Shown here: piece after piece, positions 29,317-39,051 of the stretch
How positions within the stretch are numbered: position 1 is the first letter of the stretch
Layout: each line of letters starts with the position of its first letter
From: Blastococcus capsensis
GTDB lineage: Bacteria > Actinomycetota > Actinomycetes > Mycobacteriales > Geodermatophilaceae
DNA length: 64,000 nucleotides
Direction: 5' to 3'
NCBI RefSeq assembly: GCF_030165005.1
Contig: NZ_JASNNW010000015.1
Coordinates: 1 to 64,000, forward strand
Position numbers and translations under genes: made by a program
The notes under the pieces: model-generated
What the model saw: only the letters and a program-made list of their open reading frames with translations
Database searches by the model: none
Told to the model about the DNA's origin: nothing

Positions 29317-30086
29317 TGGGGATTCTCGAAGGCAAGAAGGTCCTGATCACCGGGGTGCTGACGGAGGCGTCGATCGCCTTCGCCACCGCGCGGCTCGCGC
29401 AGGAGCAGGGCGCCACGGTGGTCCTGTCCAACTTCGGCCGCGCCCTGTCGCTCTGCCAGCGGATCGCCAAGCGGCTGCCGCAGGAGGCCGCGGTCGTGGA
29501 GCTCGACGTCACCGATACCGAGCACCTGGCCACGCTGGCCGACCGGCTGCGCGAGCAGGGCGTCGACCGCCTCGACGGCGTCGTCCACTCGATCGGCTTC
29601 GCGCCGCAGGAGGCGATGGGGGAGGGGTTTCCCGAGGTTGCCTGGGAGCACGCCGCGACGGCCTTCCAGGTGTCGGCCTGGTCCTACGCCTCGCTCACCC
29701 AGGCCTGCCGTCCGCTACTGGCGAACCCGTCCTCGGTCGTCGGGCTGACCTTCGACGCCTCCGTGGCCTGGCCGGTCTACGGCTGGATGGGCGCGGCGAA
29801 GGCGGCGCTGGAGTCCACCTCCCGCTACGTGGCCCGCGAGCTCGGCCCCGACGGCGTGCGGTCCAACATCGTCGCGGCCGGCCCGCTGCGCAGCATGGCC
29901 ATGAAGTCCATCCCGGGCAGCAAGCAGTTCGAGGAGGCCTGGGAGGGCCGCGCCCCGCTCGGCTGGTCGGTCACCGACACCGAGCCCGCGGGCAAGGCCG
30001 TCGTCGCCCTGCTCTCGGACTGGTTCCCCGCAACCACCGGAGAGATCGTGCACGTCGACGGGGGATTCCACGCCGTAGGCGTGTGA
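29316..30086 (+). CDS. inhA: Enoyl-ACP reductase InhA/FabI
   Basis: A 256-residue NADH-dependent enoyl-ACP reductase, the last reductive step of FAS-II elongation. It has the FabI/InhA pattern: LITGVLTEASIAFATARLA near the N-terminus, HSIGFAP, and the catalytic YGWMGAAKAALES (Tyr and Lys) near residues 155-168. It ends DGGFHAVGV. The gene starts one base before the fabG stop ends. Its last codons lie in the first copy of a duplicated hairpin, so the 3' end of the gene is also part of a repeat. Actinobacterial InhA is the classical isoniazid target; sensitivity cannot be told from this. Confidence 0.92.
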
Positions 30087-30115
30087 GGTCATAGAGCCAC
30101 GCCGTCGGCGTGTGA
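30068..30115 (+). repeat. Duplicated hairpin at the inhA 3' end
   Basis: CCACGCCGTAGGCGTGTGA (30068-30086, the end of inhA with its stop) recurs as CCACGCCGTCGGCGTGTGA at 30097-30115, period 29. Each copy forms CACGCC-GTN-GGCGTG. The tandem pair sits directly before the hemH start region. Confidence 0.75.
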
Positions 30116-30151
30116 ATGCATCCGTCGCGCATCCCGGGAGAGAAGAACAGC

Positions 30152-31291
30152 GTGCCACGCGCAACCGTCGACATCACGCCCGAGGGACAGCGACCCGACG
30201 AGGACCCTTCGCTCGCCGTCCGCAACAACGGCGGTACGCCGCCGTCGACGGAGCCGGCCCCGGCCGGGCGCCGCGAGGCGCTGCTGCTGCTGTCCTTCGG
30301 GGGTGCCGAGGGCCACGACGACGTTCTGCCGTTCCTGGAGAACGTCACCCGCGGCCGCGGCATCCCCCGGGAACGCCTGGAGGAGGTGGCCGAGCACTAC
30401 CACCACTTCGGCGGCGTGAGCCCGATCAACGACCAGAACAAGGCACTGCTCGCGGCGCTCGAGGAGGAGCTGACCGCGGCCGGCATCGACCTGCCGGTGT
30501 ACTGGGGGAACAGGAACTGGGCGCCCTACGTCGAGGACGTCTGGGCGCAGATGGCCGACGACGGCATCGAGCACGTCTACGTCCTGGCCACGTCGGCCTA
30601 CGCCTCTTTCTCCGGCTGCCGGCAGTACCACGAGGACATCGCCCGGGCCCGCGTGGCTACGACCTCCCCGACCCGCCCAGGCGGCCCGACGGCGGAGAAG
30701 CTGCCGCACTACTACGACACCCCGGGGTTCGTGCAGGCGAACGCCGACGCGCTGGCCGCGGCCCTGGCCACCTTGCCCGCCGAGCTCCGCGACGGCGCTC
30801 GTCTGGTCGCGACGGCGCACAGCATCCCGGACACCATGGCTGCCGTCGCCGGGCCCGACGGGCACGCCTACGAGGCGGAGCTGATGGCCGCCGCCGAGCG
30901 GGTGGTGGCCCAGGTCGCGCCGGACCGGCCGTTCGACCTGGTGTGGCAGAGCCGCAGCGGTCCGCCGTCGATGCCGTGGCTCGAGCCAGACGTCAACGAC
31001 CACCTGCGCGCGCTCGCCCAGGCCGGCGAGTCCGCCGTCGTCCTGTTCCCGGTCGGGTTCGTCAGTGATCACCTCGAGGTGATCTGGGACCTCGACAACG
31101 AGGCGAAGGAGACCGCCGAGGAGGTCGGCCTGGTCTTCGCCCGCGCGGCCACGGCGGGCACCCACCCGGCGTTCGTGGAGTCGTTGCGCGGCCTGCTGGA
31201 GGAGCGCCGCGCCGGTGGCCTGCCTCGCCTGGGCACGAACTGCCCGGCCGCCTGCTGTTTCGTCGCGCGTCCCGCCCGCCCGACCGCCTGA
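30152..31291 (+). CDS. hemH: Ferrochelatase (coproporphyrin ferrochelatase, CpfC type)
   Basis: A 379-residue ferrochelatase, inserting iron into coproporphyrin III (actinobacterial route) or protoporphyrin. Motifs: LLLLSFGGAEGHDDVLPFLENVT, YHHFGGVSPIND, LATSAYASFSGCRQY, TAHSIP with the metal-binding His, and GFVSDHLEVIWDLDNEA with the catalytic Glu. Cysteines in SGCRQ and the terminal NCPAACC could bind the [2Fe-2S] cluster typical of actinobacterial enzymes. GTG 30152 has GGGAGAGAAG upstream; ATG 30116 is in frame and abuts the duplicated hairpin. The fabG-inhA-hemH order matches mycobacteria. Confidence 0.88.
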   Translation: MPRATVDITPEGQRPDEDPSLAVRNNGGTPPSTEPAPAGRREALLLLSFGGAEGHDDVLPFLENVTRGRGIPRERLEEVAEHYHHFGGVSPINDQNKALLAALEEELTAAGIDLPVYWGNRNWAPYVEDVWAQMADDGIEHVYVLATSAYASFSGCRQYHEDIARARVATTSPTRPGGPTAEKLPHYYDTPGFVQANADALAAALATLPAELRDGARLVATAHSIPDTMAAVAGPDGHAYEAELMAAAERVVAQVAPDRPFDLVWQSRSGPPSMPWLEPDVNDHLRALAQAGESAVVLFPVGFVSDHLEVIWDLDNEAKETAEEVGLVFARAATAGTHPAFVESLRGLLEERRAGGLPRLGTNCPAACCFVARPARPTA

Positions 31292-31305
31292 GTCCCGCCC
31301 GGTCG

Positions 31306-31383
31306 GCGCCTTTGTGGGTGTTCCTCGCGCCTTGCCGGTCCTGCAGGACCCGCAGAGCGCGAACAACACCCACAAGGCGGCCG
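31306..31383. terminator. 78-bp imperfect palindrome between convergent hemH and argG
   Basis: The arms 31306-31344 and 31345-31383 match at about 33 of 39 positions around CTGCAG. Clear blocks are CTTTGTGGGTGTT with AACACCCACAAG, and GGTCCTG with CAGGACC. It begins 15 bases after the hemH stop and ends 8 bases before the argG stop. It probably ends both transcripts. Confidence 0.7.
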
Positions 31384-31390
31384 GATGGCG

Positions 31391-32874
<1,484 letters not shown>

Positions 32875-32891
32875 GAAGCGGGTCCGGTTCT

Positions 32892-33623
32892 TCAGCGCGG
32901 CACCGCGTTGTACGCGGCGGTCACCGCCTCGCGGACGGCGGCGGCGAGCGGGCGCAGGGCGGCGTCCCGTCGTGCGGCCTGGGCGTGGTTGACCGCCGCG
33001 CCGGGGGCATCGGCCATCGCCAGGTCCAGGACGGCGGCCACCCGCAGCGCCCGGCCGAGCATCGACAGCGCGAGCGGGTCGTGGTCGTCCGGCAGCCCCG
33101 GGGCCGGCTTCGGGCGGGCGAGGCCGGCCAGCAGCTCCGGTACCTCGGGGTGCCAGCGGGCCAGATCCAGCTCGGCCAGGGTGCGGGCGGAGTCGGTGAT
33201 CGCCAGGTCCAGGCCGCCCGACGCGGCACGCAGCGTCCCCTCGACCGGAGGCGGGGCGACGGAGTGGAGCTCGAACGCCGTCCACTGCAGAACCTCCGGT
33301 CCGATCGGTTCGGGCACGAGGACCACCCGATCGCCGACGGCGGCCTGACCGGCCTCCAGGGCCTGCGGCGCCAGGCCCGGCACCGCAGGGAGGCCGCGGA
33401 CGTCGCCGGGGGCGGGGAGCACCAGGCGCAACCGGGTCTCGCCCAGCCCGCGCAGGGAGCTGAGCGCCTCGCCGAGGGGAACCGCGCCGTCGGTGCCCGG
33501 CAGCCCGCTCACCCGGTGGGCGGCGTCCCCGGTGACGGCGTGGAGGGCCTCGTCGAAGGAGGTGCGTCCGGTGAGCCAGGCGGTGGCCCACACGGCGAGC
33601 CGGCCGGCCGGGAAGTCGTGCAC
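32892..33623 (-). CDS. Conserved hypothetical actinobacterial protein
   Basis: A 243-residue protein with no domain I recognise. It begins MHDFPAGRLAVWATAWLTGRTSFDEALHAV-like and is rich in Ala, Leu and Pro without signal peptide or membrane helix. Two features suggest a real, soluble protein: a consistent codon pattern and an ordered series of amphipathic segments. The stop lies 17 bases upstream of the argG operator, and the gene is read in the same direction, so it may precede argG but argG has its own promoter. It is divergent from the NfeD gene. Confidence 0.55.
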   Translation of the reverse strand: MHDFPAGRLAVWATAWLTGRTSFDEALHAVTGDAAHRVSGLPGTDGAVPLGEALSSLRGLGETRLRLVLPAPGDVRGLPAVPGLAPQALEAGQAAVGDRVVLVPEPIGPEVLQWTAFELHSVAPPPVEGTLRAASGGLDLAITDSARTLAELDLARWHPEVPELLAGLARPKPAPGLPDDHDPLALSMLGRALRVAAVLDLAMADAPGAAVNHAQAARRDAALRPLAAAVREAVTAAYNAVPR

Positions 33624-33686
33624 CGATCGAGGCTACGTCGGGGCCGCGGCACCCCTCCGAGGCGCTCCCTCTGCCAGACTCCGGAC

Positions 33687-34124
33687 ATGGCTGCCTGGTT
33701 GCTGTGGCTGATCGGCGCGGGACTGCTCGCCGTCGGTGAGGTGATGACCCTCGATCTGATGCTGCTCATGCTGGCCGGCGGCGCGCTCGGTGGCATGACC
33801 GTCGCCCTGCTGGGCGGGGCGGCCATCCTGCAGATCGTCACGTTCATCGTCGTCTCCGGCGTGCTGCTCGCCCTCGTCCGGCCCATCGCCACCAAGCACC
33901 TGACCAACCGGACGCCCCTCCAGCTCGACGGCGTCGACACGCTCATCGGGAAGACGGCGAAGGTGACCGCGGACGTCGACTCGTCGGGCGGCCGCATCCG
34001 GTTGGGTGCCGACGAGTGGACCGCCCGCAGCCAGCACGGCGGCGAGTCCTTCGCCGTGGGGGAGACGGTGCGCATCCTCCAGGTGGACGGCGCCACCGCC
34101 ATCGTCGGCGACGCGCTGGAGTGA
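33687..34124 (+). CDS. NfeD-like membrane protein
   Basis: A 145-residue short NfeD protein: two N-terminal hydrophobic segments (about residues 3-55) and a C-terminal OB-fold domain (DTLIGKTAKVTADV, then GGRIRLGADEWTARSQ and GETVRILQVDGATAIV). NfeD proteins pair with SPFH/stomatin proteins in membrane quality control. The SPFH gene follows 77 bases later. CAGACT ends six bases before the ATG, so a leaderless transcript is possible. Confidence 0.85.
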   Translation: MAAWLLWLIGAGLLAVGEVMTLDLMLLMLAGGALGGMTVALLGGAAILQIVTFIVVSGVLLALVRPIATKHLTNRTPLQLDGVDTLIGKTAKVTADVDSSGGRIRLGADEWTARSQHGGESFAVGETVRILQVDGATAIVGDALE

Positions 34125-34201
34125 TCGATCCACAGGGGTGATGACCGCAGCGGACCCGACGGGGCAGGATCAGCGCTGACCCCCGAGGAAGGGAGCCCGC
34201 C

Positions 34202-35419
34202 GTGGACGCGGCACTCATCGCACTGATCGTCGTCGCCCTGCTGGTGATCGTCGTGATCGCCAAGAGCGTGACCATCGTTCCGCAAGCCCAGGCGAAGGTC
34301 GTCGAGCGGCTGGGCCGGTACAGCCGGACGCTCTCGCCCGGCCTGTCGATCCTGGTGCCGTTCATCGACCGGGTGCGGGCGACGATCGACCTGCGCGAGC
34401 AGGTCGTCTCCTTCCCGCCGCAGCCGGTCATCACCGCCGACAACCTGCAGGTCGGCATCGACACCGTCGTCTACTTCCAGGTCACCGACCCGCGGCTGGC
34501 GGTCTACGGCATCGCGAACTACATCACCGGCATGGAGCAGCTGACGACGACGACGCTGCGCAACGTCGTCGGCGGGCTGAACCTCGAGGGCGCGCTCACC
34601 GGTCGCGACGGCATCAACAGCCAGCTGCGCTCGGTCCTCGACGGCACCACCGGCCCCTGGGGCCTGCGGGTGGCGCGGGTGGAGATCAAGGCGATCGACC
34701 CGCCGCTGTCCATCCAGGACTCCATGGAGAAGCAGATGCGCGCCGACCGCGACAAGCGCGCGATCATCCTCACCGCCGAGGGTCAGCGGCAGGCGTCGAT
34801 CACGTCGGCCGAGGGTGAGAAGGCCGCCGCGATCCTGTCCGCGGAGGGCAAGAAGCAGGCGGCGATCCTGGAGGCGGAGGCCGAGCGGCAGAGCCGGATC
34901 CTGCGTGCCGAAGGTGAGCGGGCGGCGCTGTACCTGCAGGCCCAGGGCCAGGCGAAGTCGATCGAGACGGTCTTCCAGGCCATCCACGACGGCAAGCCCG
35001 ACCAGGGGCTGCTGGCCTACCAGTACCTGCAGACGCTGCCGCAGATCGCGCAGGGTGACGCGAACAAGATGTGGATCGTCCCGAGCGAGTTCAGCAAGGC
35101 GCTCGAGGGGCTGGCCAGCCTCGGGGGCGCCCAGGAGGGGAAGTCCTGGATGGACGTCGACCCGTCCCGGGGCGCCTCCGGTGCCGGCTCACCGGACGGC
35201 GGCGGTCTGGACACCAGCAGCTGGTTCGAGTCGCAGCTGCCCCGGGCGGCCGACCAGCCCGAGGCGAAGATCGAGCTGTCCAGCATCACCGACTCCGCGC
35301 CGGCGATCCCCACCCCGCCGCCGCTGTCCCAGGTCACCGAGGACGTGCGGGACAGCGGGCCCGCGGCCGACCCGGTGGTGCGGGAGCAGTTCAACGCGAA
35401 CGGCGACGGCCAGCAGTAG
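34202..35419 (+). CDS. SPFH/Band 7 (stomatin/prohibitin-like) protein
   Basis: A 405-residue stomatin-like protein. An N-terminal membrane helix (residues 4-20) leads into the SPFH domain (about 25-195; VPQAQAKVVERLGRYSRTL, VTDPRLAVYGIANY). A helical region with repeating AEGE/AEGQ units (about 195-260) drives oligomerisation. The C-terminal 90 residues are hydrophilic. With NfeD it likely scaffolds membrane microdomains. GTG 34202 has GAAGGGAG upstream. Confidence 0.88.
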   Translation: MDAALIALIVVALLVIVVIAKSVTIVPQAQAKVVERLGRYSRTLSPGLSILVPFIDRVRATIDLREQVVSFPPQPVITADNLQVGIDTVVYFQVTDPRLAVYGIANYITGMEQLTTTTLRNVVGGLNLEGALTGRDGINSQLRSVLDGTTGPWGLRVARVEIKAIDPPLSIQDSMEKQMRADRDKRAIILTAEGQRQASITSAEGEKAAAILSAEGKKQAAILEAEAERQSRILRAEGERAALYLQAQGQAKSIETVFQAIHDGKPDQGLLAYQYLQTLPQIAQGDANKMWIVPSEFSKALEGLASLGGAQEGKSWMDVDPSRGASGAGSPDGGGLDTSSWFESQLPRAADQPEAKIELSSITDSAPAIPTPPPLSQVTEDVRDSGPAADPVVREQFNANGDGQQ

Positions 35420-35441
35420 CCCCGGAGCCCGCGCCTCGCCA

Positions 35442-35501
35442 GGCGTAGGAGGCTGTGCATACGGATCGGCGGCCGAAGCCGTATGCACAGCCTCCTATGC
35501 C
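35442..35501. terminator. Long near-perfect palindrome between SPFH and sigF genes
   Basis: Arms 35442-35464 and 35479-35501 match at 22 of 23 positions (core TAGGAGGCTGTGCATACGG and its complement) around a 14-base loop that itself contains TCGG-CGG-CCGA. It fills the gap between two convergent stop codons. The stem is unusually long for a terminator. Confidence 0.7.
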
Positions 35502-35505
35502 GAGG

Positions 35506-36453
35506 TCAGTCCTTGAGCAGGCCCTCGCGCAGCTTGGCCAGCGTCTGGCTCAGCAGCCGGGAGACGTGCATCTGCGAGATGCCGATGTCGGCTGCGATCT
35601 GCGACTGCGTCATGTTGCCGAAGAACCGCAGGATCAGGATGCGGCGCTCGCGGGCCGGGATCGTCGCCAGCAGCGGCTGCAGCGACTCGCGGTACTCCAC
35701 GCCTTCCAGGGCGGCGTCCTCCTCGCCCAGCGTGGCCGCCAGGGTGGGGGAGTCGTCGTCGCCCGAGAGCCGCTCGTCCAGCGAGCTGCTGCGGTAGGCG
35801 TTGGCCACGGCGAGGCCCTCCAGCACCTCCGCGCGGGGGATGCCCAGGTGCTCGGCCAGCTCGCTGGGCGTGGGGGCCCGGCCGTTCTTCTGCGCCAGCT
35901 CGCCGACGGCGGCGTTCAGCGAGAGGTGCAGCTCCTGCAGCCGGCGCGGCACGCGGACCGACCAGCCCTGATCGCGGAAGTGCCGCTTGATCTCACCGGT
36001 GATCGTCGGCACCGCGAAGGAGAGGAACTCGACCCCGCGGGTCGGGTCGAAACGGTCGATCGCGGCGATCAGGCCGAGGGTGCCGACCTGCAGCAGGTCG
36101 TCGAAGGGCTCGCCGCGGTTGCTGAACCGGCGGGCGAAGTGCCGGACGAGGGGCAGGTGCTCCTCGACGAGGATCTCCCGCAGCCGCTCGCGGCGCGGGT
36201 CGTCCTTCTCCAGCGACGCGAGCTCGGCGAACAGCGGTGCCGTGCGCTCGGCCCGCTTCCGGTTCTCCGACAGCGGGGGCGCGTCGGGCTCGACCACCGG
36301 TGCGGCCGGTACGGCCGTCGGCGCCTCTTCCGCCTCCGCGGCGGTGGCGTCGGGCGTGTCGACGGCCGGCTCGTCCGAGGGGCCGGCCAGCCCCTCGTGG
36401 GTGGCGTCCAGTGGCTCCTCCTCGACGGAGTCGGTGGCAGCCGACCGGCTCAC
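35506..36453 (-). CDS. sigF: RNA polymerase sigma factor SigF/SigB family
   Basis: A 315-residue alternative sigma factor. Region 2 is LVRHFARRFSNRGEPFDDLLQVGTLGL-like (about residues 100-140), region 3 contains VRVPRRLQELHL, and region 4 ends with SQIAADIGISQMHVSRLLSQ, the HTH for the -35 element. The first 70 residues are an acidic, Pro/Ala-rich extension not seen in short SigF proteins. GTG 36453 overlaps the stop of the UsfX-like gene (GTGA), so the pair is co-translated. It should control a general stress or stationary-phase regulon. Confidence 0.9.
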   Translation of the reverse strand: MSRSAATDSVEEEPLDATHEGLAGPSDEPAVDTPDATAAEAEEAPTAVPAAPVVEPDAPPLSENRKRAERTAPLFAELASLEKDDPRRERLREILVEEHLPLVRHFARRFSNRGEPFDDLLQVGTLGLIAAIDRFDPTRGVEFLSFAVPTITGEIKRHFRDQGWSVRVPRRLQELHLSLNAAVGELAQKNGRAPTPSELAEHLGIPRAEVLEGLAVANAYRSSSLDERLSGDDDSPTLAATLGEEDAALEGVEYRESLQPLLATIPARERRILILRFFGNMTQSQIAADIGISQMHVSRLLSQTLAKLREGLLKD

Positions 36454-36947
36454 CGGGCCACCGAGAGATTCTGCCCCGAGTCGCTGCCCACCCCGGTCGT
36501 GTGGTGACCGGGGAGGTGCTTCTCGAGGGAGATGACGGCGACCGGCGCGTCGGATTCGTTCCCGGCGGGAACCTCCCGCTGGGTGGCGCGGCGGCCCTCG
36601 ACCGCATCCACGAGCGCGGCGAGGATCGCCCAGCCGAAGCCGTCGGTCGGCACCTCCGTGCCGGTCGCGGTGGGCACCCAGGCGTCGATGCGCAACCCGA
36701 CCCGGGTGATCTCGAAGACCACGGTCAGCGGGGCGTCGCCCAGGACGATCGACGTCAGCGTCGCGCAGGCCTCGTCGACGGCGAGGCGGAGATCCTCCAC
36801 CGCGTCGAGGTCGTAGTCCATGCGTATCGCCAGGTCACCGGCCATCGCCCGCACCGCGGGCAGCTGGGTCGGTGTGGTGGGCACCCGCAGCTCCAGCCGC
36901 TCCGGGCGTCGTCCGTCCTGCGCGAGGGTGCCCCTCGAGTCGACCAT
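36450..36947 (-). CDS. Anti-sigma factor of the UsfX/RsbW type
   Basis: A 165-residue GHKL-fold protein directly upstream of sigF. The best match is the DLDAVEDLRLAVDEACATL segment near residue 42, equivalent to DFDAVADLRLAVDEVC in mycobacterial UsfX. As in UsfX, the usual N-box Asn of RsbW (EACTN) is not present and the glycine boxes are weak, so kinase activity may be reduced. It should bind SigF and be released by a STAS antagonist. ATG 36947 starts the protein. Confidence 0.85.
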   Translation of the reverse strand: MVDSRGTLAQDGRRPERLELRVPTTPTQLPAVRAMAGDLAIRMDYDLDAVEDLRLAVDEACATLTSIVLGDAPLTVVFEITRVGLRIDAWVPTATGTEVPTDGFGWAILAALVDAVEGRRATQREVPAGNESDAPVAVISLEKHLPGHHTTGVGSDSGQNLSVAR

Positions 36948-37070
36948 CCGTCGTCCGCTCCTTCGTTGCCGGCGCGCTCGGCCCTCGAGTCGCGGCGGTT
37001 CCTCGCGCCGGGCGACCCGGCCACAGGTGGGGCGCGGACCGGCATCCCGGCTGCTGCACAAGGAGGCTGC

Positions 37071-37097
37071 GTACCCCGGCGGGACAGCCGCAGAAAC
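37071..37097 (-). promoter_or_regulatory. Candidate SigF-type promoter of usfX-sigF
   Basis: On the minus strand GTTT (37097-37094) is followed after 17 bases by GGGTAC (37076-37071), close to the SigB/SigF consensus GTTT-N(14-16)-GGGTAT. It lies 124 bases before the UsfX-like start, suggesting autoregulation of sigF. Confidence 0.4.
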
Positions 37098-37172
37098 GTG
37101 GCCGTCCACACGGGGTTCGCACTGCCCGAGCGCGGTTGCCGCGGCCGGGCCCCTGCTGTTTCCTGGCCGGAG

Positions 37173-38993
37173 ATGAGCGCCAGTTCCGACAGTCTGCCAC
37201 CCGGCCCCGACGTCCCTCCGGACGAGGGCTCCGCTGTGCTGCTCGCCGCCCTCGAGAACGCGCCGGACGCCATGTTCTGCCTGGTCGCCGATGCCGCGGA
37301 ACCGCTCTGGGTGAACGCCCGCGCGCGGCAGCTGGAGGCGCGCCGCAACGGGCTGCCCGAGATCTCCGGGCGCCCGGTGGCCGACCTGGTGGACACCGCG
37401 CTGCGCACCGGCCAGGCCCAGACCGTGCACGGGAGCCTGGGGAACGACGGCCCGATGACGACGGCGACCGCCCGGCCCATGACGGTGGGCGGACGCGCCG
37501 GGGCGCTGGTCCTGCTCGAGGCGCTGGCGACCGACGACGTCCACCGGGCGCAGCTGTCGCTGCTGCCACCGTCGTTGCCGATGCTGCCCGACGTCAGCCT
37601 GTCCGGCAGCTACCACCAGGCCACCGACCTCTCCGTCGCCGGCGGTGACTGGTACGACGCCGTCCCCCTCGGCAACGGACGGGTCGCGCTCGTGGTCGGC
37701 GACGCAGTGGGGCACGGGGTGCCCGCAGCCGGCGCGATGAGCCGCTTGCGCGGGGCGATGCGCTCCACGCTGCTGCGCGACGCGGAGCCGGCGGGCGTGG
37801 TCGCGGCGCTCGATGCCTTCGCCGCCCAGATGGACGACGTCGAGGGCACGTCGGTGTTCTACGGCGTCCTGGACGCCGCCTCGGGGCGGCTCGTGTACAG
37901 CGCGGCCGGCCATCCCGCGCCCCTGGTGGTGCTGCCGGACGGGAGCACGTCCTTCCTCGCGATGACCCCGCGGCCACCGCTGGGAAGCATGCCCGGCACC
38001 CAGGCCCCCGTGCACGAGGAGGTCCTGCCCCAGGGCGCCACCCTCGTCCTGTTCTCCAACGGCGCCCTCGCCGGCACCGGGATCGCCCCCGCGGAGGCGC
38101 TGGACCGGCTGGGAGAGGTCGCCCGGGAAGTGCTGGACGCGCCGGGTGCCCTCGACGTCGAGGCCGCGGCCGGGCTCGCCGCAGCGGTCGCCGAAGGGGT
38201 GCGCCGGCCGCACGGCTGGCTCGACGACGTCGCCGTCCTGGTGGCCCACCGCCGGGCCACCGCGCAGCAGTCGCTCCGGATGGACCTGGTCGCGGTGCCC
38301 TCGGCGTTGCCCGGGGTGCGCCGCCGGCTCAGCGCCTGGCTGAGCGAGCTCGGCATGGGGGAACAGGACCGGGTCGCCGTGATGGTGGCGGTCGGGGAAG
38401 CCTGCGCGAACTCCGCCGAGCACGCCTACCGCGGCAGCGAGCCCGGGCCGATGTCGGTGACCGCGCAGGTCGATGTCGACGGCGTCCTGACCGTGACCGT
38501 GCGCGACGAGGGGGCCTGGCGACCGCCGGACCGCGACCCCGGCGACCGCGGGCGTGGCCTGCTGATCATGCGCCAGCTGGTCGACGGCGTGACGCTGGCG
38601 GAGGACGGCGGTACCACGGTCACGTTGAGCTTCCGGCTACGCCGCACGCCGGAGGAGGACCTCGACGAGCACCGCCTGCCCGACAACGCCGACGTCGTGG
38701 TCGACCGGAGCGGCGAGCGGCCGGTCGTGCGGGCCAGGGGCGCGGTCGACGCCGCGGCCGCCGAGCAACTACGGATCCGCATGCTGGAGGCCAGCCACGG
38801 CGGCGCCGGCCCGACGGAGCTCGATCTCGCCGGGGTGAGCCTGTTCAGCAGTGCCGCCGTGCGGGTGGTCCTGGCGATGGCGCGCATCGCGCGGGACGAG
38901 TCCTGGCGGCTGGTGGTGCACGCGCCCGAGGGCGGCGTCACCCGCCACGTCCTGGAGATCAGCGGGCTGGACGGTCTGGTCGACCTCCGCTGA
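37173..38993 (+). CDS. PAS-PP2C-ATPase-STAS single-chain partner-switch protein
   Basis: A 606-residue protein combining four modules: a PAS-like sensor (about residues 20-115), a SpoIIE-type PP2C phosphatase (about 145-360; GGDWYDAVP, VGDAVGHGVPAAGAMSRL), a RsbW-like ATPase (about 370-490; AVGEACANSAEHAY and DRGRGLLIMRQ) and a STAS domain (about 510-606; LDLAGVSLFSSAAVRVV). The phosphatase TDG motif is SNG here, losing one metal-binding Asp, while DDVAVLVA is kept. It is divergent from usfX-sigF and very likely feeds signals to SigF. ATG 37173 is chosen since the open frame upstream overlaps the usfX promoter. Confidence 0.85.
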   Translation: MSASSDSLPPGPDVPPDEGSAVLLAALENAPDAMFCLVADAAEPLWVNARARQLEARRNGLPEISGRPVADLVDTALRTGQAQTVHGSLGNDGPMTTATARPMTVGGRAGALVLLEALATDDVHRAQLSLLPPSLPMLPDVSLSGSYHQATDLSVAGGDWYDAVPLGNGRVALVVGDAVGHGVPAAGAMSRLRGAMRSTLLRDAEPAGVVAALDAFAAQMDDVEGTSVFYGVLDAASGRLVYSAAGHPAPLVVLPDGSTSFLAMTPRPPLGSMPGTQAPVHEEVLPQGATLVLFSNGALAGTGIAPAEALDRLGEVAREVLDAPGALDVEAAAGLAAAVAEGVRRPHGWLDDVAVLVAHRRATAQQSLRMDLVAVPSALPGVRRRLSAWLSELGMGEQDRVAVMVAVGEACANSAEHAYRGSEPGPMSVTAQVDVDGVLTVTVRDEGAWRPPDRDPGDRGRGLLIMRQLVDGVTLAEDGGTTVTLSFRLRRTPEEDLDEHRLPDNADVVVDRSGERPVVRARGAVDAAAAEQLRIRMLEASHGGAGPTELDLAGVSLFSSAAVRVVLAMARIARDESWRLVVHAPEGGVTRHVLEISGLDGLVDLR

Positions 38994-39051
38994 GGTGTGA
39001 CGCTGTGTCCGGGAGCGTTTGCGGAACGGCTCCGGTGCACACCCACCGCCC

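Noticed and set aside
30089-31375. Minus-strand open frame of more than 400 codons opposite hemH
   Set aside because: Shadow of hemH codon bias; its apparent similarity to a plus-strand frame at 31312 comes only from the palindrome at 31306-31383.
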